A DNA stretch of 64,000 nucleotides, from positions 44,696,889 to 44,760,888 of the forward strand of contig NC_132928.1 in NCBI RefSeq assembly GCF_047675955.1, read 5' to 3'. This DNA is from Chlorocebus sabaeus (taxonomy: Eukaryota > Chordata > Mammalia > Primates > Cercopithecidae). The position numbers were made by a program, and so were the translations under genes. Of this stretch, positions 1 through 11,049 are shown piece by piece (within the stretch, counting starts at the first letter, position 1; each line of letters begins with the position of its first letter). The notes beneath the pieces are model-generated. The model made no database searches, was not told the origin of the DNA, and saw nothing but the letters and a program-made list of their open reading frames with translations.

Positions 1-1089
1 TTAACGGTCTGTCCCTCTGACAAGACATGTTCCTTATACCGGTATTCATTCCTCCTGGTTCTCATCTGCCAGGCTAGATTTTTTCATTTTCTCTAAGGAT
101 GTTTCAACCTCTGCTTGCCAAAGGAGTTTCCAGTCTACTGATTCATCCAATTTATTTGAATCTAGTGACCCATTAGTCATCTAAACCTCAGACTTTGGCA
201 TAACCCAGGCTTTCAGTCCTGAACACATACCAACTCTATTCCACAAATTCATCACATTCTTATAAAGGACTACCTTTAATTCTCCGAGTGCCCTTAGACC
301 AAGAAAACCAAAGGATGTCAATAATTTCCTAAGCAGAACAGAAAAATTTTGAGTCCTTAAGTGAGCAGGGAAACTATCAACTTCACTTCATATTCCTATC
401 CAGATAATAGGAACCTCTAAACAAGGGAGTATACTGATATGGTGGCAGTATCCAGGTTACTACTGACTGTTGACTGCCACTCTATGCTGACACCACATAT
501 GATTGGCCCCAATAAATAAATCTGTAGATTTAATGACACAGATCAGTTACCTGTATCTTTGTGATGGATATGTGAAACACAACTAAGGCATAAAGCAAAG
601 CTAAAAGATTTACATAAATTTGAATTAAAGACAAAACAAAAAGAGAAGTCTAACTACTGACTCTTAGTCCAGGCCTCATATGCCATAGCATAAGTCAGCA
701 GCTTCTGAAAAGTGGTATATTTCAAGATTGTTATCCTTTCCTGGGTAGATAAATGTTCATTAAGTGCCAATGTTAGCTTTAGCAAGTAACAACGCAAGAA
801 GTCACAGTAACATTCCCTTGTGTCACTGGAAATATACTAACAAATTCTACTTTTCTGGGAAGGCCACAATCTAATGGCAAACTAAATTTGTGGTCAGGTA
901 GAGACCTAAGAAAATAATCAGATTCAGAAAGATAATAAAGAGAAAAGCTGAAGGCTAATACCTCTACACTCTTCTAACAGGAACTGGAATAACCCATTCA
1001 AAAACCAGCTAAGGAATTCATTTCTAGAGATAAAAATATAATTTTCATATTATTTGACCAAGTAATCCCAGTTGTGGAAAACAATGCTA
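1..1089. other. AT-rich intronic sequence, nothing recognised
   Basis: I see no gene, RNA or interspersed repeat that I can name here. By position it would be intron of the minus-strand gene whose first exon is proposed near 15.7-15.9 kb. No convincing internal exon was seen on either strand. Confidence 0.5.
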
Positions 1090-1190
1090 TTAATGTGCTT
1101 AATGGTCTCACAGTAAATGTCAGAGGCAAGATTCAAACCCAGGTCTGTTTGAGTGAGAAGGCCATACGCTTAGCCACCAACCAAACATAT
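1090..1190 (-). repeat. MIR fragment
   Basis: The stretch matches the antisense end of MIR: sequence like GATTCAAACCCAGGTCTGT, followed by a tract ending in cttagccacc. It is short and diverged, so the exact MIR type is not assigned. Confidence 0.5.
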
Positions 1191-1968
1191 TATTTATTAC
1201 TACTGCTACTACAACAATAAAGCCACTAATATGAAGACGTCTGCTGCAACCAGGACATTTTTCCAGTCGTTCAATATAACAATACCATATGTAACGACTG
1301 AAGTACTTGTAAGGTAATGTGATTAGAGATAACACTAATTTGCATCAGCGCTACAAGGACAGCTACGTAAGTTATGTTCTAGAAGGTAATATGGGCTTGG
1401 TACTTTTTTCCCTCAATTTTTCAACTCCCATTATTATTGTTACCACATTACAATAAGGCACAGATTTTTTAGCAGTTTTAGGGCAAAAATAGCCAAGAAC
1501 AGATAAGCAAAGAATGTGGTTCCCATGTCCCCTGTCACATAGGTAGATTTTCTTTTGCAGAAAAAGAAAAAAAACACTATTATGGAGTAGCAGCCAGACT
1601 GGGATTCAGGAGACTTCTATTCTCATTTTTCATTCTTGAAACAATTCCAAAAGGTAAACTAATTTAATCTCTCTCTTCTCTTCTGGCCTTGTCTCCAGAT
1701 TTCTGCAACTTGCAACAAAAAAAGCTTAATCCTGGCAGAAGTAGTTCCAGAGGTTTCAAAGGCTGAAAGAAAGCCAGGGACCAGGAAGAGGAAGCTAGAA
1801 CAAGAAACCAGAAACTACTAGAAGTTTTATAGTCTGATAAATCTAAAAATTGGAACAATATTTAGGTTCACAAAAGCAGCAAAAGTATGGCACGCTTCAT
1901 ATATACTGGAAATCAACATGACTTTAACCAAGTCAATATACAGACCTAAACCTCTTTATCCATAAAAT
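1191..1968. other. Unannotated intronic sequence
   Basis: AT-rich sequence with no recognised gene. A weak sense MIR-like stretch (gggattcaggagacttctattctc and what follows) may lie at about 1595-1690, but it is too diverged to call. Confidence 0.4.
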
Positions 1969-2161
1969 GAGCATGTTTTTTTTTTTTTGTTTTTTTGTTT
2001 TGTTTTGTTTTGTTTTGTTTCTTTTTTGAGACGGAGTCTCGCTCTGTCGCCCAGGCTGGAGTGCAGTGGCCGGATCTCAGCTCACTGCAAGCTCCGCCTC
2101 CCGGGTTCTCGCCATTCTCCTGCCTCAGCCTCCCGAGTAGCTGGGACTACGAGCATGTTTT
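1969..2161 (-). mobile_element. 5'-truncated young AluY with target-site duplication
   Basis: Antisense Alu right monomer only. A long T tract with TTTTG repeats (an A-rich tail with AAAAC units) is followed by the right monomer, which stops at ctgggactac. An 11-bp perfect direct repeat, GAGCATGTTTT, flanks it (1969-1979 and 2151-2161). The variant gtggccggatctc is typical of Old World monkey AluY lineages. The missing left half with an intact target duplication indicates 5' truncation at insertion, not later deletion. Confidence 0.85.
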
Positions 2162-2482
2162 AGGTGACATCTAAAAAAAATCTACTGCTCTGGAAATAAT
2201 GCAAAGAGCTCCAAACAACAAAAATACATATACTGAAATGCCCATTAGGGCAAAGCTACTTATAAACAACTAGACTTTGATAATCTTAATGTGAGTTCTT
2301 CAAATAATCAATATTAAAAAGAGAAAACCATTACACAATAAACGAAAACCTAAGAAGTTAAAGTAGCAAAATCCATTCTCTCAAAAGCAAAACTCATTCC
2401 ACATTACTTAACAATAAAAAGGAAGAAAAACTAACATTAATTCAAGACAAGATACCGTTTCAAATACTTTTTACAGTTTTCC
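2162..2482. other. Unannotated intronic sequence
   Basis: AT-rich, no recognised element or exon. Confidence 0.4.
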
Positions 2483-2804
2483 CTCTACCTCTACTTTTTT
2501 TTTTGTTGAGACAGAGTCTTGCTTTGTCGCCCAGACTGGAGTGCAGTGGCCGGATCTCAGCTCACTGCAAGCTCCGCCTCCCGGGTTCACGCCATTCTCC
2601 TGCCTCAGCCTCCCAAGTAGCTGGGACTACAGATGCCCGCCACCTCGCCCGGCTAGGTTTTTGTATTTTTTAGTAGAGACGGGGTTTCACCATGTTAGCC
2701 AGGATGGTCTCGATCTCCTGACCTTGTGATCCGCCCGTCTCGGCCTCCCAAAGTGCTGGGATTACAGGCTTGAGCCACCGCTCCCGGCCTCTACCTCTAC
2801 TTTT
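2483..2804 (-). mobile_element. Full-length AluY (Old World monkey type)
   Basis: Antisense full-length Alu between T tract and the head ctcccggcc. A 16-bp perfect target duplication (CTCTACCTCTACTTTT) lies at 2483-2498 and about 2789-2804. Near-consensus sequence with the variants CACCTCGCCCGGCTAG and GGCTTGAGCCACCG points to a young cercopithecid AluY. Confidence 0.9.
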
Positions 2805-2941
2805 AACAAAATTCCTGTAATCCATGGTTTTTAACTGTTCTGGGTCTACATTCCCCTTAAGAATCTGATGAAAGTAAGGAACTCTCACTTCTGGGAGAAA
2901 AAAAGACATACAAAAACACATGCACACAAAATTACAGAGTA

Positions 2942-3581
2942 CAGTTCTCCCTGAGTATCCATGGGGTTCTGAAGATACTCACACACCACAGACACCAAAA
3001 GCCACAGATGCTCAAGTCCCCCACATAAAATGGGGTAATAGTAGCATAACCTACACACATCCTCCCATATTCTTTAAATCATCTCTAGATTACTTATAGT
3101 ACCTAACACAATATAAATGCTATGTAACTAGTTGCTAGACTGCATTTTCAAAATTTCTATTACTATTATTATTTGACACGGGGTATCACTCTGTCACCAA
3201 AGCTGGAGTGCAGTGGTGCAATCAAGGCTCACTGCAGCCTGGACCTTCCCGGGCTCTGGTGATGCTCCCACCTCAGCCTCCTGAGTAGCTGAGACTAGAG
3301 GTGTGCACCACCAAGCCTGGCTAATTTTTGTAGTTTTTGTAAAGACAGGGTCTCACCATGTTGCCAAGTCTGGTCTCAAACATCTGGGCTCAAGTGATCC
3401 ATCCATCTAAGTGCTGGGATTACAGGCATGAGCTACTGCACCTGGCCAAAAATTCGTATTATTTTTAAACTGTTGTACTCTTACTTTTTATTGTGTGTTT
3501 TTTTTTTTCCTCGAGAGTATTTTTCCATCTGCAGTTTGTTGAATCCAAGGACACGAAACCGTGGATACAGAGGGATGACTG
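2942..3581 (+). mobile_element. MER2-like (Tigger family) DNA transposon, split by an Alu
   Basis: A non-autonomous mariner/Tigger-type element. Left terminal sequence CAGTTCTCCCTGAGTATCC and the reverse complement of the right end, CAGTCATCCCTCTGTATCC, match at about 15 of 19 positions. TA dinucleotides flank both ends (2940-2941, 3582-3583), as expected for this superfamily. The body (atcatctctagattacttata) fits the MER2 consensus as I remember it. An AluJ-like copy interrupts it. The small open frame inside is a chance frame. Confidence 0.75.
3170..3447 (-). mobile_element. AluJ-like element inside the MER2-like transposon
   Basis: Diverged antisense Alu with both monomers, running from gacacggggtatcactctg to gcacctggcc. 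It splits the Tigger-type element, so it inserted later. Confidence 0.8.
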
Positions 3582-3583
3582 TA

Positions 3584-3987
3584 TTCGTGGATCCTTAGAG
3601 ACACCTGGACTGAAGGTCAAGAACATATGCTCTGCACTACCTAAAAAAGAATTCTCAAGCCTACATGGGGAAATAAGCTATCTTCTTTCATTCTCTCTCT
3701 GTTTTCTTCAACTCTACTGCACAACAAGCTACTGCCATCAAAGACAGTCACAGATTCATTCTTGGAAAGGTAACCTTACAGAGACAAGTACTGCTTTACT
3801 TCCATCCCACTGCCACATGAATAATAGATGACCTTATCATCAACATAAACATAAATACAAATCTTAAAAAGCCTTATAAACCAAACACAAGGAAATGATT
3901 AAATACACTATGGTTCATACACCTGAAATATCATTAAAATTGTTAACAAACTAGCTATGGCACAGAAAATGTGAATGATATTTAGAT
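3584..3987. other. Unannotated intronic sequence
   Basis: No recognised element or exon. Confidence 0.4.
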
Positions 3988-4287
3988 TTTTTTTTTTTTT
4001 TTTTTTTTTGAGACAGGGTTGCCCAGGCTAAAGTGAAACAGTGTGATCGTGGCTCACCGCAGCCTCGAACTCCTGGGTTCAAGCAATCCTCCCACGTCAG
4101 CCTGCATAGTAAGTGGGACTACAGGTGTGCACCACCACACCAGGCTAATTTTGTTTATTTTTCTTTTTCATAGAGACAGGGTTTCATTATGTTGCCCAGG
4201 TTGGTCTTGAACTCCTAGTCTCAAGTGATCCTCCTGCTTCTGCCTCCCAAAGTGTTGGATTACAGGCATGAGCCACCGCACCCAGCC
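3988..4287 (-). mobile_element. AluJ-like element
   Basis: Antisense dimeric Alu with a pure T tract at 3989-4009 and head at gcacccagcc. It lacks part of the usual gagtctcgctctgt segment. It faces the sense Alu at 4646, about 360 bp away. Confidence 0.85.
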
Positions 4288-4645
4288 CAGATTTTAAAAC
4301 ACACATACATTTATATCTACATATAAAATACAGTTAAAACTAAGTTTTAAACAAAATCAAACCAAAATCTAAAATTTATTTCCAAACGTAAATTGAGCAA
4401 AATGTGTGATTAAGTACCAACAGCATTTTTTCCTACTTCTCCAAATTTCCTAAATTTAAAAAATAAATTTTAAAAATGAAAAAAGCAACAACTGAATGCT
4501 ATAACATTTTATTCAAAGACAATTTAAGTAATAATTTATGGATTTCCCCCCATTCTTAGCTCTTAAACTACTTCCAAAAGGACTAAGCAACATATTGAAC
4601 ATAGGGATTAAAAATAAAAACAATCCATTTAAGAAATGAATGATA
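4288..4645. other. AT-rich spacer between inverted Alus
   Basis: No recognised element; rich in A and T. Confidence 0.4.
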
Positions 4646-4975
4646 GGCCAGGTGCAGTGGCTCACGCCTGTAATCCCAGCACTTTGGAAGGCTAAGGAGG
4701 GAGGATCACTTGAGGCCAGGAGTTTGAGACCAGCCTGGGCAACATAGCTAAAACCCTGTCTCTACAAAAATAAAAAATAATAATAAAATAAATTAGTCAG
4801 GTGCGATGGTGGATGCCTATAGCTCCACCTACTCAGGAAGCTAAGTTGGGAGGATCTCCTGAGCCCAGGAGTTCAAGGTTGCAGTGACCTATTATCGTGC
4901 CACTGCACTCCAGTCTGGGCAACAGAGGGAGACCCTGTCTCTAAAAAAATGAGAAAAGAAAAAGAAAAAAAAGAA
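4646..4975 (+). mobile_element. AluJ/S-like element
   Basis: Sense Alu from ggccaggtgcagtggctcac to an A-rich tail with aaaagaaaaag units. The middle A-rich linker is expanded (taaaaaataataataaaataa). Confidence 0.85.
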
Positions 4976-5601
4976 CGATGGATAACTTATCTTGTAAAAT
5001 TTTTTTCTCACTGCACACCAATATTGTTTTAATTCTCCTAAATCAAGTATTCCAAAGATTACTCAAAAGCTTTCAGAACAAATTAAACTGACATTAATAA
5101 TGTTATCTACATTATACACAACTATAATATTACCTTTTCAAGTAATGAAGAACTCTTCAAGTAATGGAGAACTCCTAAAAAAAAAACTTCAAGAGACTAG
5201 CAAATTATCATAGAACAACCCAAACTGATAAATGGGATCTACATTTCAATACAACTGTAACAATTCTAATAACATTAAGAACAAAGAAATTTAGTCTTAC
5301 TATTCTAGATAGTACTTTAATATTTGAGAGCCTTTAAAAACATACATTACAATTATATGAGGAAATGTTCCTAGAGGATAGCACCCCACAGCTATCTATA
5401 TAAAAAGAAACCCACCTTTGCACTAATTCGAAGAGCCCTGTTTTCTTCACAAATATGCTAACTAAAAATTTTAAGATCAAGGACAAAAGGATAGGTTCAT
5501 TAAAACTAAACAACAGATATAACTTCCAATCTTGCCAAGTATATTTTTAAAAGCAGAGATTTTCTGAATCTGATATAACCCTCATATAAAATGAAACTAC
5601 A
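4976..5601. other. AT-rich sequence with a 19-bp tandem repeat
   Basis: No gene seen. A near-perfect tandem pair of a 19-bp unit (TTCAAGTAATGRAGAACTC) lies at 5137-5155 and 5156-5174, with one difference. Confidence 0.5.
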
Positions 5602-5925
5602 GGCTGGGCACGGTGGCTCACACCTAGTATAATTTCAGACTTCGGGAGACCGAGGCAGACGGATCACTTGAGTTCAGGAGTTCGAGTTCGAGACCAGCCT
5701 AGCCAACATGGTGAAACCTCATCTCTACCTAAAATACAAAAATCAGCTGGGCGTGGTGGCACTAGCCTGTAATCCCAGCTACTCAGGAGGCAGGAGAATC
5801 GCTTGAACCTGGGAGGCGCAGACTGCAGTGAGCTGAGATCGCACCACTGCACTCCAGCCTGGGGAAACAAAGCGAGACTCCATTTAAATTTAAAAACAAC
5901 AACAGACAAACAAAAAACTACAACA
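5602..5925 (+). mobile_element. AluS-like element
   Basis: Sense Alu from ggctgggcacggtggctcac to a degenerate tail (catttaaatttaaaaacaac). The left monomer is disturbed at cctagtataatttcagacttcggg. Confidence 0.85.
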
Positions 5926-5951
5926 GTAATTTCCAGCCAAAATAAACGATA

Positions 5952-6181
5952 CAGGTTTAGCACCCCAATAAGAAAATCTAAAACTTTTTGGACATGGACA
6001 TGACGCTCCAAAAAGTCATGCTAAAAATAAATGCTCATTGGAGCATTTCTGATTTCAGATTTTTGAATTAGGGATGCTGAACTGGTAAGTATAAAGTAAA
6101 TATTACAAAATCCGGAAAAATATACCTGAAATCCAGAATACTTCTGGTCCTATGGATCTTGGATAAGGGATACTCGATCTG
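5952..6181 (+). mobile_element. Tigger-type DNA transposon remnant
   Basis: Starts CAGGTTTAGCACCCC and ends ggataagggatactcgatctg. These resemble the terminal inverted repeats of Tigger3/4-like elements (caggtttagcatcccttatcc). TA pairs flank it at 5950-5951 and 6182-6183. At about 230 bp it is an internally deleted, non-coding copy. Assignment to a named subfamily is from memory. Confidence 0.65.
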
Positions 6182-6325
6182 TAGAGCATGCTTTCCCTAC
6201 TCCCTCAGGCCCTAGTCATTTAAACAATCTGCAAAGTGATAGTTTTGTTCTTACAAGTGTAACGAAACTTTTGGGGTGTTCTCTCAAGATATAATCAACA
6301 CACGTATCCCAGGTGAAAAGAAACA

Positions 6326-6627
6326 GCCAGGTGCATTGGCTCATGCCTGTAATCCTAGCACTCTGGAAGGCCGAGGCGGGCGGACTGCTTGTGCTCAGGA
6401 GTTCGAGACCAGCCTGGGCAACATGGAGAAACCCCGTCTCCACCAAAAATACAAAAAAAACAGCCAGGCGTGGCGGCGCCCGCCTGTGGTCCCAGCTACT
6501 CAGGAGACTGAGGTGGGAAGATAGCTTGATCCCGGAAGGCGGAGGTTGCAGTGAGCTGAGATGGCGCCACTGCACTCCAACCCCGGCGAAACAGACCCTG
6601 TCTTTATTTAAAAAAAAAAAAAAAAAA
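6326..6627 (+). mobile_element. Alu element
   Basis: Sense dimeric Alu from gccaggtgcattggctcatg to a T-containing then pure A tail (tctttatttaaaaaa). The small open frames on both strands here are Alu frames. Confidence 0.85.
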
Positions 6628-6689
6628 GTTAAAAACAAGAAAGAAAAGAAAAAAGAAACTGAGGCGGCATGTCAATCTTGAAAGACAAT

Positions 6690-6945
6690 TATTTAGGAAT
6701 TCAGGCCCTGCCTCTAGGGGCGTGTCCTCGGGGTCCTGGCGGCGGCCATTTCAGAGCTGAGGAACCCGCTCTCAAGAAGGGCACTCGTAATGGAGAAGAG
6801 CCAGCGTTCGGCCGGCCCGGAGGTGCCAGAGGCCTAGATGGGAGAGAAAGGCCTGCTTGCCAGCATGGCAAGGCCCATCTATCACCAGACGTGCCCCAGG
6901 ACACAGAGCAGAGTGTCCAGCTTTGTCGCATTCTCTCCGGAGTCG
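6690..6945. other. Small GC/CpG-rich block in the intron
   Basis: This stretch is clearly richer in G, C and CpG (ggcggcggccatttcag, gttcggccggcccggagg) than the AT-rich intron around it and is not an Alu. It could be a minor promoter, enhancer or old exon. No splice signals were strong enough to call an exon, and the open frames here are not recognised. Confidence 0.4.
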
Positions 6946-7075
6946 CTTCTGATGCCAAATCACGGCTCTGCCACTTGCCGGTTATGTGAACAGTCCCGGA
7001 ACTTAAGCCGCCATTTCCTTATCTGTAAACTGAGGGTCCGTTTTCCGCCATCAGATTAGCAAAAAGAAATAATAA
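6946..7075 (+). repeat. MIR element
   Basis: Sense MIR core: cggctctgccacttgccgg, then ttccttatctgtaaactgagg, and an aataataat end. Confidence 0.75.
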
Positions 7076-7149
7076 TATCCAGTTTGGTCCAAGGCGTATT
7101 GAAACCCATTGTGTGCCGTAGCAGCTCTGCCAGGAGTGGATAATGAGCA

Positions 7150-7500
7150 AAACTTGGCATTACCTACAGAGATTTTTAAAGTATATATCCTTTTTCCCGG
7201 CAGTTTCACTTCTAGACACTAGTTATAGAGAAATAAGTACACATATACAAAAAAAGTCATTTCTGAAGATGTTTAATGCCATATTGTTTGCATGCTAGAG
7301 AAACACTGGGGGGAATGTAGATTAACAGGAAACTGGTTAAGTAAATGCTGCTACATCCAATCTGGGTTATTAACATCCATCCAAGAATGAGCTACATCTA
7401 GGTACTTTTGTTTTTTAATACGAGACATTAAGTTTAAAAAGGAGAACATTACGTATTATATAATCTTACTCAAACACAGGCACACAAGACCTAATACTAG
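7150..7500 (+). mobile_element. Old L1 3'-end fragment (L1ME-like)
   Basis: Diverged sense sequence resembling the end of ORF2 and the 3' UTR of old L1 copies (cagtttcacttctagacac, atgctgctacatccaatc, then agtttaaaaaggagaac). No coding capacity remains. Confidence 0.5.
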
Positions 7501-7529
7501 TTAATGTCACGTGCACTATTCCTTTTAGA

Positions 7530-7646
7530 TATTTTGGAGCCTATTATGTACCACACATTGTTTTGGATATTGGAAAATCAACAGTAATTAAAATCCCAGC
7601 CTTCTAGTAATGGGAGACCAAAAGAAAATGCAAATAATAAAATTCA
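7530..7646 (-). mobile_element. L2 3'-end fragment
   Basis: Antisense L2-like sequence (ggagcctattatgtaccacacattg, cagccttctagtaatgg), cut on the right by an Alu. Confidence 0.5.
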
Positions 7647-7957
7647 GGCTGGATGTGGTGGCCAAAGCCTGTAATCCCAGAACTTTGAGAGGTCACAGTG
7701 GGAGGACTGCTTGAGACCAGGAGTCCAAGACCAGCCTAGGCAACATGAGACCCCCATCTCTGAAAAAAGAAAGAAAATAAGAAAATTAGTGTGCACACTG
7801 GCACACTCCTATAATCTCAGCTACAAAGGCAGCTGAGGTGGGAGGATCACTTGAGCCCAAGAGTTGGAGACTGCAGTGAGCTATGACTGCCTCACTGCAC
7901 TCCAGCCTGGGCAATATAGCAAGATCCTGTCTCTTAAAAAAAAAAAAAAAGAAAAAA
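7647..7957 (+). mobile_element. AluJ-like element
   Basis: Sense diverged Alu from ggctggatgtggtggccaaa to an A tail at 7937-7957. Confidence 0.85.
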
Positions 7958-8149
7958 GGAAAATGAAGCAAAATGAGAAAATAATGACAGGAGTATGTAG
8001 ATCAACATAAAAATAAATGTAGGGTAAAAACTAGAAGGCACGGAATGTAGGGAGACTATGAAAGGGATCTTTTTTTATGGAAATAACAATAATACCTTCC
8101 TTAACAAAGGATTAAATGAGATAAAACCTGGAGAGTTCCTAGCGCAGAG

Positions 8150-8400
8150 CCTGGTGTTTGAGACTTCAGTGTCTAGAGTCTGACTTGCCTAGGTTCAAAT
8201 GTGGACTCTGTCATTTCCTATGTCTTGGAGACTTCATTTAAACTTCTCAATTCCTCAGTTTCCTTGTCTATAATGGAAATGTGATGTCATACCACCTCTT
8301 AAGAGTTGTAAGGATTTAGTAATTTTTAGATGTAAAGTACCTGGAACAGTGCCTGGCTCATATTAAGCATTGTAGGTGTAGTATCTCTTATTATTATCAC
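8150..8400 (+). repeat. MIR element, nearly full length
   Basis: Sense MIR with recognisable core (aggttcaaatgtggactctg, ctcagtttccttgtctataatgg) and 3' part (gtacctggaacagtgcctgg). It ends in ttattattatc. Confidence 0.85.
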
Positions 8401-8574
8401 CATCTCTTATTATCATTATCATTACTTGAGGCAGAGCTTCGAAGCCATACTTGCTGACCCTCAGGTAGTTCGTTCCTTCAGCATCCCCAGCTGATATTTG
8501 CCCAGCACTTCACGGCTTAAAAATTCAAGGAGTCTATGCCTCATTCAAACTTTTCAGCTCACCTAAAATGATAG

Positions 8575-9035
8575 CCACTTCATTTTTTAAAAACCTTACT
8601 GGGGTGAAACGAACCATTTTAAATTGAACATTTAGTGGCATTTAGTGCATTCACAGTCTTGTGCAGCCACTAACCTGATTCCAAAACATTTCCATTACTC
8701 CAAAGTAAAACTCCTTACCCATTAAGCAGTTTCATCCCCATCTCCCAAACCTCTGATGACCACCAAGCTATGGATTTTTCTACTGTGGATATTTCACAGA
8801 AATGGACTCATGTATTATGTGGCCTTTTGTGGTTTTCTTTCACTTGGCATATTTTCAAGGTTCATCCACAGTGTAACATGTGTTAGTACTTTATTCCTTT
8901 TCATGGCTGAATAATATTCCACTGTAAGTTTATACTACATTTTGTTTATCCATTCATCTGTTGACAGACATTTCAGCTGTTTCAATTTTTGGGTATCATG
9001 AATAGTGGTGCTAGAAACCTGTGTGTTACATGATG
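8575..9035 (-). mobile_element. L1 fragment (ORF2 3' end and 3' UTR)
   Basis: Antisense L1. The run ttttcatggctgaataatattccactg is the complement of the conserved ORF2 end that reads aatattattcagccat, and cagctgtttcaatttttggg also fits. Old, no open frame. Confidence 0.75.
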
Positions 9036-9320
9036 GATTGCCTATCCCCTACTTTGGATACCTCTGGTTTGATGGTAGGAGAGTTAAGAGTGGTAGGAGA
9101 GTTAAGAGTGCTGCAGTTATTAGGAAAGGTCTCCAAAAAGGAACAAGAGGAAAGAATGAGTCTGAAATGGTCTGAAGAAAGAACAGATATTCCATGATGC
9201 TAGATCAAACAGAGGAGGAAAATAATGGGGGGTGTCACAGGTGAGGGAAAAGGATCAGCAGGGGAAGGCTAACACTGAAACTTTCCTGGGTAATAGAATG
9301 TTCTTAATTTGAGATGTGCT
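9036..9320. other. Unannotated sequence with an 18-bp tandem repeat
   Basis: Two perfect tandem copies of GGTAGGAGAGTTAAGAGT lie at 9074-9091 and 9092-9109. Otherwise nothing was recognised. Confidence 0.5.
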
Positions 9321-9500
9321 TACATGGGTGCATGCATATATATTTTTATATATATGTTAAAATGTATATATGTATGTAAAAGTTGTATTTGTATTTATAC
9401 ATATATACATATTTATAATATACATATATACATGTTTATAATATGTATATACATACATACATAAAATGTGTATATATGTAAAAATTGGTGTGAATTTTTG
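9321..9500. repeat. TA/TATG-rich low-complexity tract
   Basis: Alternating tata, tgtatata and catacatac units, interrupted. It could have grown from an L1 or Alu tail, but no parent element is clear. Confidence 0.7.
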
Positions 9501-9779
9501 TACACAGTTGTTATACCTCAATAAAAAATTTTGAAAGATGAAAAAAAAAAAGACATTATTTAAGGGGGGGGATGCTACACTATCAACCAGATTTGTGACA
9601 AGTAGGGTTATAGGACATCCACAACTCCTCTCACACCCCATTACCACCCTAAACACTTTTTTAAATATAGAAACTCAACAACTTGAAAGTAGACACAAAA
9701 CCATCCCCAAGATCCAAGCCAGGGACCAATGGATCTCACTCTCGCTTTTTCTTTCTTCATATACACCCCCTACATTTAC
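9501..9779. other. Unannotated sequence
   Basis: No recognised element. Contains an A tract followed by a G run (aaggggggggatg) near 9560. Confidence 0.4.
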
Positions 9780-9985
9780 AACGTGCTTTACTCTTTACAA
9801 AGACCCCTTTACCTACATTACCTCTTGTATCTTTTCAAATAATCTGTAAGGTCAGTGAGGGTGATATTTTTAAATTTTTTTTTTTTTGACAAAAGAAAAT
9901 AGGCTCAGGCCAAGAATCTTGCTAGTAGTGGAACCAGACCTAGAAACCAAGTCTCCTGCATTCAATTCTGCAACTCCTTCTACTA
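9780..9985 (-). repeat. MIR element
   Basis: Antisense MIR with a T tract inserted in the middle. The right part (cttgctagtagtggaaccagacc, aagtctcctgcattcaattctg) corresponds to the MIR 5' half. Confidence 0.6.
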
Positions 9986-10494
9986 TACACAATACTACCC
10001 CTTCTGTAATATAGTAAAGCCTTCTAGAAAACATTTGGCTGGGTTCCAAGACAGCTGTCCCAGACTGAATAAGACTCTATATAGCAAACAGTGTAAATAG
10101 TGAGGGTTTAATGCAATTACTGGCATGGAGACATACATCTTTTTTTTTAAGTGAAGAATTAGTTGGTTTTAAAGTAAATCAACATGGTGTGTGAATGGTG
10201 GGGGAAACAAGCAAAACGTTCTTCTAAAAAGAAGTCAAAATGAAGTACTGTCAATGTGCACATTTCGCAATAGCGAATAGAGGTAGTGCTCATCAATACA
10301 GGAAGGAGAAAAAAAAAGACAACAAAGAGTGGACAATTAAGAAACTACATAATGTTTTATTTTTGGGAACTGAAATGAAGAATTTCTCCCGACCCCACAC
10401 CAAAATAACTTGAGATTGAGAACACTAGTTTATAAAATACTAAGAAGTAGGAGAGAATTTTATTTAGCCATCAAAAGGAATGCCTGTCAAAACT
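9986..10494. other. Unannotated intronic sequence
   Basis: No recognised element or exon. Confidence 0.4.
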
Positions 10495-10660
10495 GCTGGC
10501 TCTGAAAGATAGGGGATCAGAAATCCAAAGCCCCATTTTTAGATCACCTATTGGAGCTATGCAGTTTAAATTAGCTGATTATTTTACCCTTTCAATTTTT
10601 CTATCTGTAAAATCAAGTAACACTTTACCCAAACTATTTTCTAATGACCTTGGAAGGAAG
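10495..10660 (+). repeat. Diverged MIR
   Basis: Weak sense MIR signal (tttttctatctgtaaaatcaag) in an otherwise degraded core. Confidence 0.4.
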
Positions 10661-10704
10661 AAATGTCTAGAAAGGTAATGATCAATATTTTACTTCCATC
10701 AGCC

Positions 10705-10835
10705 ACTGAAAAAAGTATTTCTCAAGCATCTACGTGCACAGTACTAAGCTAAAAGTGCAAAGAAAGCACTGGTCTTTATAATCTAGATGAATAAAGCACA
10801 GAGAAATACAAAATAATAATTATGTGACAAAATTG
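10705..10835 (-). mobile_element. L2 3'-end fragment
   Basis: Weak antisense L2 match (caagcatctacgtgcacagtac, cttataatctagatg-like). Low confidence. Confidence 0.35.
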
Positions 10836-11049
10836 AGATATCTCAGAGAAAAAGTTTTCACAGGAGCTGGGTTGAACACAGCAGTCAGAAAGAATGAAAT
10901 TGGATTTAATCAGGATAGAAGACAAAAAGAGTAGTTATAAAGTTTAGGTAGGCAGAGAAGAGGCAAGTTGGCTGCTATGTCCTTTGGGCTCCCAAAACAC
11001 AGCACTCATTTGTTACTGCACTGAAAACACTGTACAGTAGTTTATTTGT

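Noticed and set aside
1090..1190. tRNA-like gene
   Set aside because: MIR elements carry tRNA-derived 5' ends; no cloverleaf with intact anticodon arm could be drawn for any of the MIR copies.
4646..4975. 7SL RNA gene
   Set aside because: 7SL-like sequence here and elsewhere is in dimeric Alu form with tails; no 7SL S-domain was seen.
9321..9500. AT-rich tract as a replication origin or matrix attachment site
   Set aside because: Nothing beyond composition supports this; low-complexity expansion explains it.
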